Assembly (NCBI GenBank): GCA_020744225.1
Contig: JAGMWG010000009.1
Span: forward strand, 1,550,001-1,614,000
Direction of reading: 5' to 3'
DNA: 64,000 nucleotides
From: Paraphoma chrysanthemicola
Taxonomy: Eukaryota; Ascomycota; Dothideomycetes; Pleosporales; Phaeosphaeriaceae
Positions 43,621 through 56,372 of this stretch are shown piece after piece; the stretch's first letter is position 1, and each line of letters opens with the position of its first letter. Position numbers and translations under genes: made by a program. The notes under the pieces were generated by a model. The model did no database searches. It saw nothing but the letters and a program-made list of their open reading frames with translations, and had not been told where the DNA came from.

Positions 43621-44739
43621 TTCTTCGATAACTGTATCACAACACGCTATGGACTTCGATCCTCTAGATCCGCGAAAGTACTAGCCTTACTTCTGCGTCA
43701 GCAGCATCAACAACAGCTTTAACCTCATGCTGGACTTTCCAGCCCAAACTCTCACTCCGATCTTGTTTAAATGTACATCTAAATTTGCTGTTAATATCGT
43801 GACTGTCAAAACATGCAACGTTGCTGAGGTTGCGCCCACCGCCGTGGCCCGTAAGCGTCTAGAGGCATGCGCCACTGCTCCTATCCCCGATCTCGATAGT
43901 CCTGTCTCCAGATGCCGACGCTAATTGGCCTGAGTCATGCGAGAAGGCTACTGAGGTGACATAACTGCTATGACCTTTAAGCGTCTAGAAGCATGCACTC
44001 CAGTGGTCGCTCATAGCTGGTCTATCCGTGATTACTCTTAGCTATTCGTGCAACAAAGCTGTCCAATCACAATAGCTGTTGAGCTTAGCAACAGTGTAAG
44101 TGCATAGAATTGTAAAGTAAAGTATGCATGTGTTGGGTGAAACTGCGGTAGGCAGATCAGGCAACTAATTCAAGGAACACTTTGGCGCTCGACTTTAATT
44201 TAGCTGAACAGGCTGCGTCATATTCTATACACTCAGGCTAACTTAACTAGCTTGGCAGCGATTGCGGAATCGAGACCTTGGTGAGAAGCTTAAGCGCGAT
44301 AGCGAAACTAATTAGTCTAGCGTTCTACCTTCGCCTTTTAGTCTAGCATTACTCTCTACAACGCAATCTGAAAAGCCGTTCGTTTTATGACTGCACGGCA
44401 GCTACACGTGCTTGCAACGACGGCGACATTCTAGGGCCAGTTACTTCGCATACCGAAGCCGGACGTAGACCTTTGTATTTGTATCATGCGTATATGTTTA
44501 GTTGCTATATGCTCGAACACGTGAACATAGTAGGTTGAATGAGAGATCGACGGCAGGCCTACGGAGCTAAGGGGCGGCGCGACAGTTTCTCTCTATGGCA
44601 TAGAAGTGTTCGTGATAGCTATAGACGTCTATTGCGCTGCGCCTTGAAGTTGCACAATGGCTTATTGAAAGCTAATTTCGATTTGATGCTAGCCGTATCC
44701 ATTGACACGAGCTATACGCAAGGCCCCAGCCCTGCTCCT
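43621..44739. other. Unassigned region with an imperfect direct repeat
   Basis: TAAGCGTCTAGAGGCATGC near 43852 recurs as TAAGCGTCTAGAAGCATGC near 43978, about 126 bp apart. No gene recognised. The right end may be the start of the damaged pogo element, but its left terminus was not found. Confidence 0.4.
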
Positions 44740-45239
44740 AAACCGAGGCAGTTTTCGGGTGTCCGTGGCCTGGCTTGAACAGGTCTTTCAGCGGCGTACA
44801 AGGGTAAAAGCTAGAAAGAAATGGAGGCTTCTCAGCCTAGATGGCCATGGCTCGCACGTGACAAAGGATTTCATTGAATACTGCTTTGAACGATGTATTC
44901 TCCTTGTAATATTTCCTCCTTATTTAAACCACAGCCTTTAGCCATTTGATGTAGCCTTTTTTTTCTTTTTTTTTCTTTTAGCCTACTAGCGCAGGCCTAC
45001 TCTACTGAGCTCTCTTACTACACAATGAAGAGCCTAGACCTTATCTCTGTTTAGAAAGGCGACCTCTTCTTATTACTTTCGTACGTGTAGACGCGCTGTG
45101 TGACGGAGAAGCTAGTATTAAAGTCCTTCAAGGCTACAGGGATCTTTTCGATAGATTGTCACCAAGCACTAACCCTTGATTTTTAAGCCCCCTTTTCAGA
45201 GGCCCTAAATATCCCAGCAACTAAACAAGCTCACTGCGC

Positions 45240-45660
45240 TGATTCTGGGAGTACCTCTAACGTCCGCCTAGCCCTCCGCGCAGCCGCGCAACGGAGCTTA
45301 TCAGGATAGCAGAGTCGCCCTCCTCCCAGCACACAGGGTCCCCAGACCCTGAGATCCCTCAGCAGCTTTATACACGCGCCCCAAGACGGCCCCAGGAGGA
45401 CATGCATCACCATGCACCCTTTCTGAGCAGCCAGAACCCCGGTGGGGGCGCTCCCAGACCGCGCGTCTCTGGTGCCGTCCAATGCCACATCACCAAGACT
45501 CAGCAGACTGCCCAGCTGTGGAACACTATCGCTACGGCTTTCGCAGCAGCGGTAAGTTAACGTGTTCCACGGACGAGCGCCGCACCCCAAAACGCACCAA
45601 AAAACCAGAATTTGAGAATAGAATATCTCAACAACCACATGATAGAATTTGCTAAAACTT
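45240..45660. other. GC-rich island inside the RIP-decayed block
   Basis: About 420 bp rich in CCGCG, CCAGG and CAGCAG words with CpA retained, between heavily decayed pogo sequence and the Fot1-like terminus. No protein motif recognised in any frame. It may be a later insertion or an unmutated piece of the host element. Confidence 0.5.
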
Positions 45661-45676
45661 AAACATCAGAGCTAAC

Positions 45677-47642
45677 TTATAGAACGTGTTGGATAAGCGA
45701 GTCGGCCACGTAAGCGAGTCGGCCACCCCACCAGCCTTAGCATCTTAGAAGCTGTACAACTCAACAACGCAGTAATATTGTATATAGACATTAATGCTAC
45801 AGATCAAGCAGTACCTGCAGAGTCTTTTTTACACGTACGTGCGTCGTGCTTAGGCTCTCTGCACCTACTGCAGCGCGCAAGAGCCTAGCGGCTGAGGCCT
45901 AATTGCTCTCTACCTTAACGCTCTTCACGAGCAATCTGCTGATTAGCCTCACGTTGAGCAATTATATCCTCTCTAGCTCTCTTTGTTAAGACTCCCTGCT
46001 TCTGTACACGCTTTTTCTTGCACTGCTTTTGCTTTGACGCTGCCTCGTTAGCCTTCTTAAGGCTGGTGATCTTCTTACGCATTAGCTTAGCTGACAGGAT
46101 TATTACCTTAGCGCTCTTCTTAAGCTAGTTAATTGCCTTAATAATTGAGGCAGGCGAGAAGCTCTTGTGTTGGCGTACACGCTTGCAAATCAGCGTTAAT
46201 TGAGCTTTAAGCTTACGTACGTTACTTAGTGTACGAGCATGCTAGATAGTCTCTAGCAGAGCAGCTAGAGTAGGTGTACGTAGCTGCACGTCTAGCTTTG
46301 ACAGGATAACGTCTAGCTTTGACAGGACAACGTCTAGCTTTGATAGGACAACGTCTAGCTTTAACAGGATAACGTCTAGCTTTAACAGGATAACGTCTAG
46401 CTTTAATAAGACAACGTCTAGCTGAAGAGGCTGAAGGCCTGCGCCTTAAAAGGCTGAGTAGATGTTTACTATCGTGAATGCGCGATTAAAGGCTGCCTTA
46501 AAGGCTGGCAGAAACTTAAGCTTTGTGATGTAGTTAATGTAGTGTTAGATAAGAGCCTTAACCTTACAGCTGTACGCGCGCTTTAACAGCGAGAAGCAGC
46601 TAATATTAAGAGGCTGTAGCAGGTAAGATAAGTAAGGTAGTATATAGAGCGTATAGATGTTGTTCTCCTTGTAGAGCTCTTGAAATTTAAGAGAGTCGTA
46701 ACTCTTATAGCTATTAAGAATAAGCAGGCGACGTGCACTTATAACACGAGTCTTTGTGTAAGTGTTAAAGTGCTTTAGCTACTCTACTCTAAGCTCGTTG
46801 TTTGTCTAGCTATTGTTGCTAACTGCAATTACCTAGTTGCGTAAGATATTCTTCTTATACTAGGTAGACAGGTAATACTAGCTAGCAAAGATAAGAAAGA
46901 GTAGAATAGCTTAGCTAGTAGCATTAATCGCAGCGATTACAGTTACCTGCTTACAATTGCTAGGCTAAACAGCCTTTAGCCTGCTTCTTCTCTCTAACTC
47001 TATTATAATAAGCTAAGTTATAATCTTATCTATTATAAAGCTAGCCTCGTTAAAGTTGTAGACGTTCTTATTACAGATACTGTACTTAGCCTTTGTCTGC
47101 TCTACGAGCTTAAACTAGTAGCTAATTAACACATAATTCCTATACAGAGCTCTCTGCTTATTATACACTTAATTAAAACTTGTCTTAAGACTATCTGTAC
47201 GCCTAATAAAGTTAGTAGGCTACTTCTATCTAATATAGCTTACATAGTGCGCAGCTAGTAGCTTATTAGCTATATTACGTATAGCTACGTACGTAGGCGT
47301 AATTCTACGTTAATCTAAGTTAAGTATATACCTAATAATTACCTACTTCTTAAGCTAAGTAAGCTTCTTTGAGTTAGGCTAGTAATCGTGTTAGGCAGGC
47401 TTTCTAGCGCGTTAGTTATTTAGTGTTGTTCGTAGAACATTAAAGATAGTAGTAGCGCGTTAATTACTTTGTATTTAGTTAGTATTAATAGAAGAGAGAG
47501 TAAGCTAAATATCTGCCTCCTTTAGAGCTATAAGAGTAGCGCAGCGTTAAGTTATTTAGAAGATAGTTAAGATAGGTGATTTAGGCTAGTAGAGTAGCTA
47601 ACTCACTTACGTAGTCGACTTGCTTATCTAACACGTTATAAG
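45677..47642 (-). mobile_element. Fot1-like element, RIP-damaged, nested insertion
   Basis: Left end TAGAACGTGTTGGATAAGCG (45679) and right end, inverted, TTATAACGTGTTAGATAAGC (to 47642) form about 60-bp terminal repeats that differ mostly by C/T or G/A changes. Length of about 1.97 kb is normal for Fot1. On the minus strand the remains of a transposase can be seen (NSKK-type DNA-binding words near 47350-47390 and a basic tail near 46000), but stops are everywhere. It splits the Tigger element's coiled tail from its catalytic part. Confidence 0.8.
46288..46424 (-). repeat. 21-bp (seven-residue) tandem repeat in the Fot1-like transposase tail
   Basis: ACGTCTAGCTTTGACAGGAT-type units of 21 bp, about 6.5 copies. 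On the minus strand each encodes a heptad resembling VLSKLDV, so the amplified unit is one coiled-coil heptad. Copies differ by C/T changes as RIP would produce. Confidence 0.8.
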
Positions 47643-48544
47643 TTACTTAAAAAGTATTGCTTAAGGTTACTTAATAAAGCTAAGAACGAGCTATAAAGCT
47701 TACTTCTTAAGGAGGCTAACTAGAGAAAGACTAGATAGGTTTTAGAGCAGGTAATTCGTAATAGGTAGTAGTAGAAAGTCTATAAGATTACTACTTTAAT
47801 GCACTACCTCTAGGTATAAAATGAGCTGCTTCTTTATAAAAACAAAAGCCTTAAGTACGCTCTTACTACTAGAAAGAAGTATAAGAAGAAGAGTAAGGTC
47901 TTTAACCTGTAACAGCGCAAAGAATGTTATAGTAGTGCAGTCTTTTAGAGTTCTTTAAAGATCTGCGAAGCTCGCTATTATAAGCGCGTAATAGCACGTG
48001 AGGAGGAGTAAGAAAAACTCTAGAAAAGTAACGAGAAGAACCTTAAGGCAGCTATCGCACCTTACAAAAAGCAGCAGCTTAAAAAGAAGCGTGTGGAACG
48101 AGAGGCGCTCTAAAAGGAGCGGGCGAAGGAGAAGAAAAGAAGGCTGTAGAAAGAGCTAAACTTTAGCGTAAGAAATAGCAAGAAAAAGAAGCTGTAGCTG
48201 CCTAAAAAGCTCTATAATTGTCCTAAAAGGGTAAAAGAGCAGCTTTACAAAGTACTGGGCTAAAGGCAAAGCGTAGGCGTGTTGCGCAGTCTGCTGAAGG
48301 TAGTGCTAGCGGTAGAGATCCTGCACCGAGCTGTCTACTAAAAGTTAACTCACGCAGGCGAAAAATTAACCTTCTAAAGAAATGTAAACAGTACAAATTG
48401 ATTGCAAGCATCTATTTACTACTCTACTACAAGATCTTGTAATCATGGCTACTGTGGGCAACAATATAACCTCACTTTTACTGTGGCCAGATGGTGGTTG
48501 GGGTGGGCGCCTCACCGACGGGGGCGCCTCGGCGTTCGGCACTG

Positions 48545-48949
48545 TATGTGGATTAATGATCGGGCCTCGGCAGCTTCTTGACCCTTTTTTCTGAGCGCGC
48601 GATCTCCCCTCACCATGTTTACAACAACAAGAGGAGATGGGAGGTGCAGGTGATGATCGTATATAATCTCAAGTTAGTCTTCGCCGAAGCACGTGCACTC
48701 CAGGGCTGCGAAGCCTATTGGTGCTCGTCCAGCGGGGGCTGTTGAAGACAATACCTCGGCCACTTTGGAGCTCACTAATCGCAACTTACAAGAGCTTCTC
48801 CTTAGCTTCTTTCAATGCCTTATATCTCTCAGTTTTACTTATCAAAGCCGCAACGAAGCCTGCAACGAGCATTCTCGTCTAAGACAAAGCATAATTTACT
48901 TCCAACTCATATTATCTCGGCCAGAACTTGTGGAAAGTGATCGAGCAGG
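48545..48949. other. Upstream region of the enoyl-CoA hydratase gene
   Basis: Unmutated sequence starting right after the Tigger terminus. It likely holds the promoter; no coding frame is supported. Confidence 0.45.
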
Positions 48950-49995
48950 ATGTCATGGAACAATGGCGATGTCATCCAAGTCCCAGAGTCTTACGTCACG
49001 GCAAGCGACAGTCATATCCGAATCTCGAACCATCCAGAGTCGGCTAAGGACGTAACACCTATCCAAATTGTTGCATTGAACAGACCCGACAAGCTGAATG
49101 CAATTACTTTGGACATGTTGAAGGAATTAATCGCCTTTTTCACAGCTGTAAATGTCGACGATAGAGTCAAAGTTGTCATCCTCACTGGTATCGGAAGGGT
49201 TTTCAGTGCTGGTATTGATCTCAAAGAAGACTCAAGTATGGTTAAGAACATGCCAGTCAATGTTGTCCGAGACCCAGGTGGTACGTTGGCACTTGCCATG
49301 TACAACTGCAGCAAAGTAGTCATGGTCGCGTATAATGGGCTCTCCATTGGTATTGGTATGACCTCGACACTTGCTGCTGGCATTCGGTACGTCTTCCTTT
49401 CACCGAAGTACGAAAGACTAACCTCGCGCAGATTAGCGCCCGCTAAAGCCGAGTTTGGATTCCCTTTCGCCCGGATTGGTCTTACTATGGAATCCTGCAG
49501 CTCGTTTTTCTTGCCGCGCATGGTTGGCTACAGTAACGCAACGTACCTCCTCGCCACAGGCAAGCGATTCCCAGCGGAATCCAAAGTGCTGGATGGCCTC
49601 TTCGCAGAACTCCTGCCCAGACCAGAAGATGTCCTACCTAGGGCTCTTGCACTAGCCGATGACATCCTGCAAAATGTTAGCCCTATGGCGATCCATCTCA
49701 ATCGGCAGCTTATATGGCGGAATGGGGGGACTGCCGAAGCCGCTCATCTGACAGACAGTCCAATACTAGCAGATATGTTTGGCGGCGAGTATGTTCCTCA
49801 GACCCCGTTGCAGCTGGGCCAGACTAATCCGTTGTAAGGGATCATGCGGAGTATAAGACTGCCTTTTTCAAGAAGCAGCTTCCTAACTACGCGAACACTT
49901 TAAACAAGAACGCTCCGAGGAGCTATCCATGGTGGGAGGAAGTCTCGGTTAAGTCGCCGCCTCGAGCAGTGCCACGTAACTCGAGCAAGTTGTAG
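48950..49995 (+). CDS. Peroxisomal enoyl-CoA hydratase/isomerase family protein
   Basis: Three exons: 48950-49386, 49432-49788, 49839-49995. Intron 1 (45 nt) is in frame. Intron 2 (GTATGT...CTAATC...TAAG, 50 nt) must be removed; otherwise the frame stops at 49835-49837. Splicing gives 316 residues ending SSKL, a textbook PTS1 peroxisome signal, which supports the model. Crotonase marks: 'IVALNRPDKLNAITLDML', 'GRVFSAGIDLKE' (oxyanion hole), 'VVMVAYNGLSIGIGMT', 'FPFARIGLTMESCSSFFLPR' (catalytic Glu region). The C-terminal exon contains 'NKNAPRSYPWWEEV', common in fungal members. The acceptor AAG is unusual. Likely role: hydration or isomerisation of an enoyl-CoA in a beta-oxidation-like or side-chain pathway. 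Confidence 0.88.
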
Positions 49996-50094
49996 AGTTG
50001 CCTGTGAGCGCGATAGGCAGAAAGCCATTTGTTTAGAACTTATGCAGCATGTGACGGCTGGGGTGTTCGGCTTAAGATGAAACAATATTTGGGC

Positions 50095-53000
50095 TAGGCT
50101 GGTAAATGAGTAGGGGTTGGGTCGGGGTTGGGTTGGATTAAGTAAGACCCTAACCCAACCCTGACTTAATACCTACCTTTTTCACGCTAAGCGTGGGTAG
50201 TGGTTAGGCTGTAGTCGCACGGACTATAGGTTGTGGTTATAGTTGCACGGACTAGGTTAGAATAGGTCTTAGTTATCTACTTGTCTGTTATTTTTTGCAA
50301 ATACAGTTAGACTTTTGTTCTTAGGTTATAGCGTTACAGGTTTATTACAGATAATTATTATAGTACTTTGTTTGTTAATTGCAAACTACTACTAATTTTA
50401 TATAGCTATGTTCTTACTACTTATCTTTCTACTACTTATATACACTCTAAACTAAAACTATATAAAAGCCTTAATTATACGAGTGTAGTATTAACGCGCT
50501 AGGCTTAAGTTCTTTTTCTAGATTATAACTCTCTTTACGTAAATTGCATTAATGTTGCAGTCTTAAAAAATTTAGTATATATTAAAAATCTAAATAGAGT
50601 GTAATACATACTCTTAAAGTAGCTAACTAGAAAAGTCTTAGTTACTTCTTGTATAGTCTTAAGTGCACTTTTCTAATAGTGCAGGTTATTTCTAATCTCT
50701 TAGGTTATCTTGCGATAAAGGTAGCTAAATAGTAGTTTATAGATAAGAAGCTTAGTTAACTTCTAGTAATAATAGATTTCTCTAAGCACTACTACTAAGT
50801 CTAGTTAGCGTATAGCTATAATAAAAGACTGTAATAATATACTGTAAGGCTTATACTAGTACTTCTTAGTTATAGTAGAAGTAGCCTTAGACTTATAACT
50901 AGTCTTACTAGTAAGATTCTTCTTTAGAGTATTTCTACCTATTATTGCGCAATTCTTAGTAGACTGCTTAGGCTTTATAGGCTGCTTTCTTACTATCTTA
51001 GCCTTATCTAAGAAAGAAGCTTATATTAGAGAAGCTTAAGTTAGAGAAGCTTAAGTTAGAGAAGCTTAAGTTAGAGGAGCTAGAGGAGCTAAAGTTAAAA
51101 CTAGCTTTAGTTTTTTTAGCCTTAACCTTCTTCTATAGAGAGAAAAAGGTTTTTATTACTCTTTATTCTCTTTATCTTTATTAATTTTCTTCTTAGTATT
51201 AAGACGCTTAGAAGTCTAATTCTTAAAAGAAAGTAAAGACTTAAGAAATATAGAAATCTCTAACTCTTTACTTACCTGTCTAAGCAGAAGACTATTTATA
51301 AATAGGAATTCTATTAGAATAACTTACTTAATAGTATAGTTACTAGTAAGATTTTTAAGCTTAAGCTTAGAAGCTATAAACTAGTAAGACTACAAATCGT
51401 GTAATAAGTTAACTGCGTACGTAGTTAGTAAAGATAATTATATTATAATTAACTAGAATAAACAACAGACAGTCTAGGCTGTACAGAGAAAGTTATTCTT
51501 AAGTAGTTACTAGAGTTAAGGTGTAGAAGTAATTAAGCTAATTTCTAAATTATTAGTATTTTACTAATTATTTATAGGTAGCCTGTATAAGTAGTAAATG
51601 TAGAGGTGAATATAGAGGTAAGTGCGCAGCGCGTTACTGCTAGTTTTACCTTACCTATATAGCTTACGCGCACTTACTTTTTTTTTACTCTATCTTACTT
51701 TACTTACTTTTTATAACTTATGCTAGATCTTCTAGTCTACCTTAGTATTAGTAGTTACACTCTTAGCGTAAATAATTATATACCTTTATTATAATACCTG
51801 CAAAATAAGCTCTCTAGAAATTAAATTAGAGCTACTTAAAGCCTCTAACTTCTCTAAGAGTTCTAAAGGCTTACTTCTAGATTTAGAAGTTAGTATTTCT
51901 AAGAGTTTTCTGTTAATAAGTAAGAGAAGCTTACTAAGGTATTTATAATAGTTATTTATAATAGCTTAGACTAATTCTTATAGAGCTATACAAATAAGAA
52001 AGAGAAGGTAAATTTTATTCTTAGATAGAGAGGCTAGGTTAGGTCTATAAAAGAATAACTTACTAACCTTACTATTACCTTTAAAGGCACCTTTAGTAAC
52101 AGCACTTATACTATTTAGTAGAGGAATTATATAGCTCTACGTAGTATTAAGAAACAGCATCTTAATAAAGCCTGTACTACTAATTAATCTACAAAACTAG
52201 CTCTTAAGAAAAAGCTAGAGAAAGATTCTACTTATAAAGTATCTTCTAAGACTAATAAAGATATTCTGTTTAAGAAGGTCTTTAAGAAGCTATTTAATAC
52301 GCGCTACTATAATAAGAAGAGTAGTAAGTTATTACAGCTAATAATTATAGATATATACTTACTAGCTACAGATAACTAAATAGAGAATAGTCTAGCTTAG
52401 ACTTATAAGAAATAGTCTAATATCTAGTATAAGATTAATCTAAGAAAATATAAGACTTTCTTATTAAAAAAGCTTTCTAGTAATAAGACTAAGGTTAAGA
52501 TTAGAGAAAGTAGAGTTAAGAAGACTCTATTTAGTACTAGTAGTACTATTAAAAAGCTTACGTATAAGGTATACTAAGAAGACCTATATAAGCTTAAGAC
52601 TAATTCTTTTAGTAATAAGTAATAGAAGAAAGATTAGAAGAACTTTAGAGATTGCCTAATACTAGAGGAGATAGATATAGTTACTAGTAAGTAGTAGTAG
52701 TAAGTTTTATTACATTCTATTATTATAGTAATATACTTATAGTAGTAGAGAGCGTAAACCTACACTCTTTAAGAAACTTTCTAAGTTCTAAGGTAATACT
52801 AAGTTAGTAGGTTTTCTACTCTATTATATAAGTAATAAGAGTAATAAGTCTAAGAAAGAAGTAGACTATAATTCTAAGATAGATGCAATACTAGAGAGTA
52901 ATAATAAGTATAATACCTTATAAAGTTCTAATAAGAAGTCTAAGTAGAATAGTTTCTTAGATAGTAAGAATAAGTAGAATAGATTCCTAGATAGTTCTCT

Positions 53001-56000
53001 TACTAGTAAGAATAAGAAGAATAGTAAGAATAACGTTAATAAGATAAAGACGTAAGTTTAGTTCTTTAAGTGTAGCGCTTATTATAGCTAGAGTCTTTAG
53101 AAATTTACTAGTAGATCTTTGCTTTTCTAATACAAAGTAATAAGACTACTTAGTTTATTACAGCTAATAATAATAGTCTTATAATTTAGAATATAGTCTA
53201 ATTCTCTTATAACGCTATACAAAACTATAATTATTACACTAAAGTAAGAGGTTATCTTAGAGTTTATAGTTATTATTAAGAGAAAAAAAATACTATACTT
53301 CTTACACTCTATAGTTAAAGAATAACACTATAGCTATAAGATTATACTATTATTATAGTCTTTTATTACATTCTATTTCTTGTACTATAATAATAGACAT
53401 TACACTTATACTACTAGAAGCACTTAAAATATTTTAAATAACTATAGACTAGATTAAGACTAGAGAAAGTAGAGTAAGAGTTATAATTATAAAATTCCTA
53501 CCTAGTAATAAGGTAATAGACAATAATAATAATAATAACTGTTAAGTATAGCTTATATAGTAGAAATTAACTACTTAGACAAATAATACTAAGATACTAA
53601 ATTTAAATTAGAATTCTAGCGTTTGTATAGACTAAATATAAAACTAATTTAGAGAAGCTATATATATTATAGATAGCTATTCTTATATCTACTATATTAA
53701 TTATAGATTAGTACTTTAATACCTAGCTATTAAAAAAATAAGTATAAAGTATCTTCTTAATTACGTTTAGTTATAAGCTTATAAATATACTACTACTTCT
53801 ATATACAGCCTATAATACGCCTTAGCTTTATTTCTACCTTTATAACTAGTAAGAAATTACTTTTATAACATACTAGTATTCTTAACTACAGCACTTAAGA
53901 AAGAACTTATATACATTATTATTAATAGTAATCTATTATTTTAAATAATTAACTAGCCTTTCTCTAATAATTTATATACTTTCTATAACTTATAGCTATA
54001 ATAAATAGCTATTATAAATTTAAGTAGCTATTTAAAGAAAAGTACACTATAGTAAGAGCTTCTCTACTTAATAATCTTTCTAAAAATAATAAGATCTTAA
54101 TTACACTTAATGTATAGACTTTAAGTAACTACTTAAGCTTTCTAGTAATTAAGAGTTACTATATTAATAAGAGCTAGAGGCTCTAGAATAAATTATTAGA
54201 CTTTATTCTAATATACAGTAGCTATACTAGTAAGGCTATAGTAAAAGAAGTACTATAACTTCTTATAGATACAGATATTAAGTATTAGCTTCTTGTAATT
54301 ACCTGCGATTACGCTAGTAACAACAGCACTCTTACTAGAAGCTTGTAATATCTTCTAGAAGAGTAAAACTATAATTAGTTAGTATAAGAGAATACTATTC
54401 TGTGCCTAGCTTATATTATTAATCTTGTTATCTAAGATATTATTATATATCTTAAGTTAGTAGCGTTAGATACAATAGAGAATAAATAGAATCTAGATTA
54501 ATACTATATAGTAGAGATCTAGATACAAATATTAGTTCTAAACTCTCTTCGTAAGATACGTCTAGTTTATTATATATAATTATTACAGTCTAATGTAAAG
54601 TAAGCTCTAAGTAATCTATATAGGAATTAACTAATTACTACAATAATTTAAGCGTTTTATTATACTATAGTATAACTTACTATAAAGAGCACGTCTATAC
54701 CTAATACATAATGTAAAACCTTAATAAAATTTAATATATAATATATGCGTATAAGCAATACAGCTCTAGAAATATATTAATAAGTAGTTAAAAAAAGAGG
54801 TTGTATCTAATATAAATAGTAGTAATAGCTTTACTAAAAATATAAGTATAACTAGAATTAATACCTATAACCTAAAGAAACTTCGTCTTTTAAGTACTGC
54901 ATAGCATTATCTTAAGCTTATTACTACTATACTTAAAAATTTTAAGAACGTAATAAATTTACTTAGTTAAACGTAGCAGCTATAGGTCTAGTACATCTAG
55001 CTTATGTATAATTAACTATTTAATTTTCTAGATTAGATAAATAATAAGCTAAGTAAGAAGCCTAGTAACACTAAGAATATTAATTAGCTACGTATTATTT
55101 AGAATACTGCATAAAGAAGTTAAGAAAAGCTAAGCTAGTATTATTTATAGACTAAAGAAGAGTGTAGTTATTTATTTAATTGCGTAACTATTCTTAACCT
55201 AACACAAAAGCTAATAGTCTATAAGGTACTATTATTACAGTCTTTTATTATATTTATGCTCTAATAACTATAATAGAATAATATATAGAATCTACAGAAT
55301 AAGTATAAATATTAATAGTAATTCTTTAACTATCTAGAGTGCTATAACTAGTAAGATAATAGAATACTAACTCTAAATATACCTTATCTATAAGTACAGA
55401 GCAATAAGTAGTTTTATAAGACTTCTACACTACGGCAATTATAATCTAGTAGTCTTACTTAATTATCTCTATAACAACCTTCTACACCTAGCTAGGAGTT
55501 AAGTACATAGAAGTCTAAAATTAATAAGTAGACTACATACAATAAAGGTAAATTATATCTTAGTACTACTTACGTTATATAAGGAGATACTTTTAGTCTT
55601 CTAGATTAGTAGAAGTTACAAGAAAGTATTTATTCTTAACTTACTTAGATTATAAAGGATATTTTAGCACTACTAATTACTAAAGTTAGAGTTAAGCGCG
55701 TATTTAATATAAGTAAAGATATTATTAGAGATTAAAGGCACTATCTTAAGGCTAGGATAGTATAATAACTAATAGTTCTTAAAGACGCTATAAGTTATAA
55801 GAATAATAATATTAGTAGCGTAGGTTACTTAGATAAAGATAAGAACAGAGCACTGTATAATAAGGTTACTAAAATAGTTTAACTATTAGTTATAGTTATA
55901 ATTAAAACAACTAGTGTAGAGACTAGTAAGAAGAATGTTGTAGAGGTTAGCAATACTAAGAAAGAGTTACTACGCTTACTATAGAAGCGTTAGCGCCTAG

Positions 56001-56372
56001 TGTACTATCGCGAATAGGTACTGTAATAATAGACTATAATAAACACGCAGTAAATACAACCTTTCTCTTTGTATTAGTGTAGTATAATTTTACTAAGAGT
56101 TGCAGCACCTATGTAGTATAATCTTACTAACTGTTATAGAAATAAAGAATAGGCTGTAATATTTATTTAGCGCAACTTATGTAGGTACTCTAAACCTAAC
56201 TACGACTTATAGTCCGTACAACCTAACCTAACCTATACTTACGCTAGTAGCAACTCTAACCTAACCTCTACTCACGCTAGTAACAACCTAACCTAACTAC
56301 TACCTACGGCTCGTGCGACTACGACCTAACCTATACCCACTATTAGGTACCCCGAACTTATTTACTAGTCTA
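50095..56372 (+). mobile_element. 6.3-kb hAT-like element in advanced RIP decay
   Basis: Starts TAGGCTGGTAAATGAGTAGG (50095) and ends, inverted, TAGACTAGTAAATAAGTTCG (56372). Both lead into GGGTTGGGT-rich subterminal tracts shared with the MITE at 60559. The interior is very TA-rich with stops in every frame. Plus-strand text still recalls hAT: CDYASNNSTL-like words near 54310-54345, 'LAYIINLVIQDI'-like near 54410-54445, 'KLSKYYSQTKEECSYLFN'-like near 55130-55180 (stops ignored). The length is large for hAT, so further insertions may lie inside. No 8-bp duplication is visible (ATTTGGGC left, GACTTGCC right). Confidence 0.7.
51014..51080. repeat. 15-bp tandem repeat
   Basis: GAAGCTTAAGTTAGA repeated about four times, encoding a Lys/Leu/Glu-rich pentamer on the plus strand within the decayed element. 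It looks like an internal coiled-coil expansion. Confidence 0.75.

Larger units (their letters stand above)
44740..48544 (+). mobile_element. Tigger/pogo element, RIP-damaged, interrupted by a Fot1-like element
   Basis: 'VAWLEQVFQRRTRVKARKKW' and 'LDGHGSHVTKDFIEYC' (about 44760-44880) match the copy at 2105-3466 word for word in places. After it 'KGDLFLLLSYV' and 'TEKLVLKSFKATGIF' lie at 45055-45150. The coiled tail continues at 47700-48400, rich in Lys/Glu with many TAG/TAA stops, so the gene is split by the element at 45677-47642. The right terminus GGGGTGGGCGCCTCACCGAC...CGGCACTG ends at 48544 and is followed by TA. The left terminus and N-terminal half are missing. TA-rich decay fits RIP. 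Confidence 0.78.

Noticed and set aside
49789..49838. Frameshift making the enoyl-CoA hydratase a pseudogene
   Set aside because: A GTATGT..CTAATC..AAG intron explains the frame change and yields a plausible exon ending in SKL.
50100..50170. GGGTTGGG runs as telomeric repeats or a chromosome end
   Set aside because: The arrays are not TTAGGG, they occur inside inverted transposon ends at 50095, 56372 and in the MITE, and normal sequence continues on both sides.
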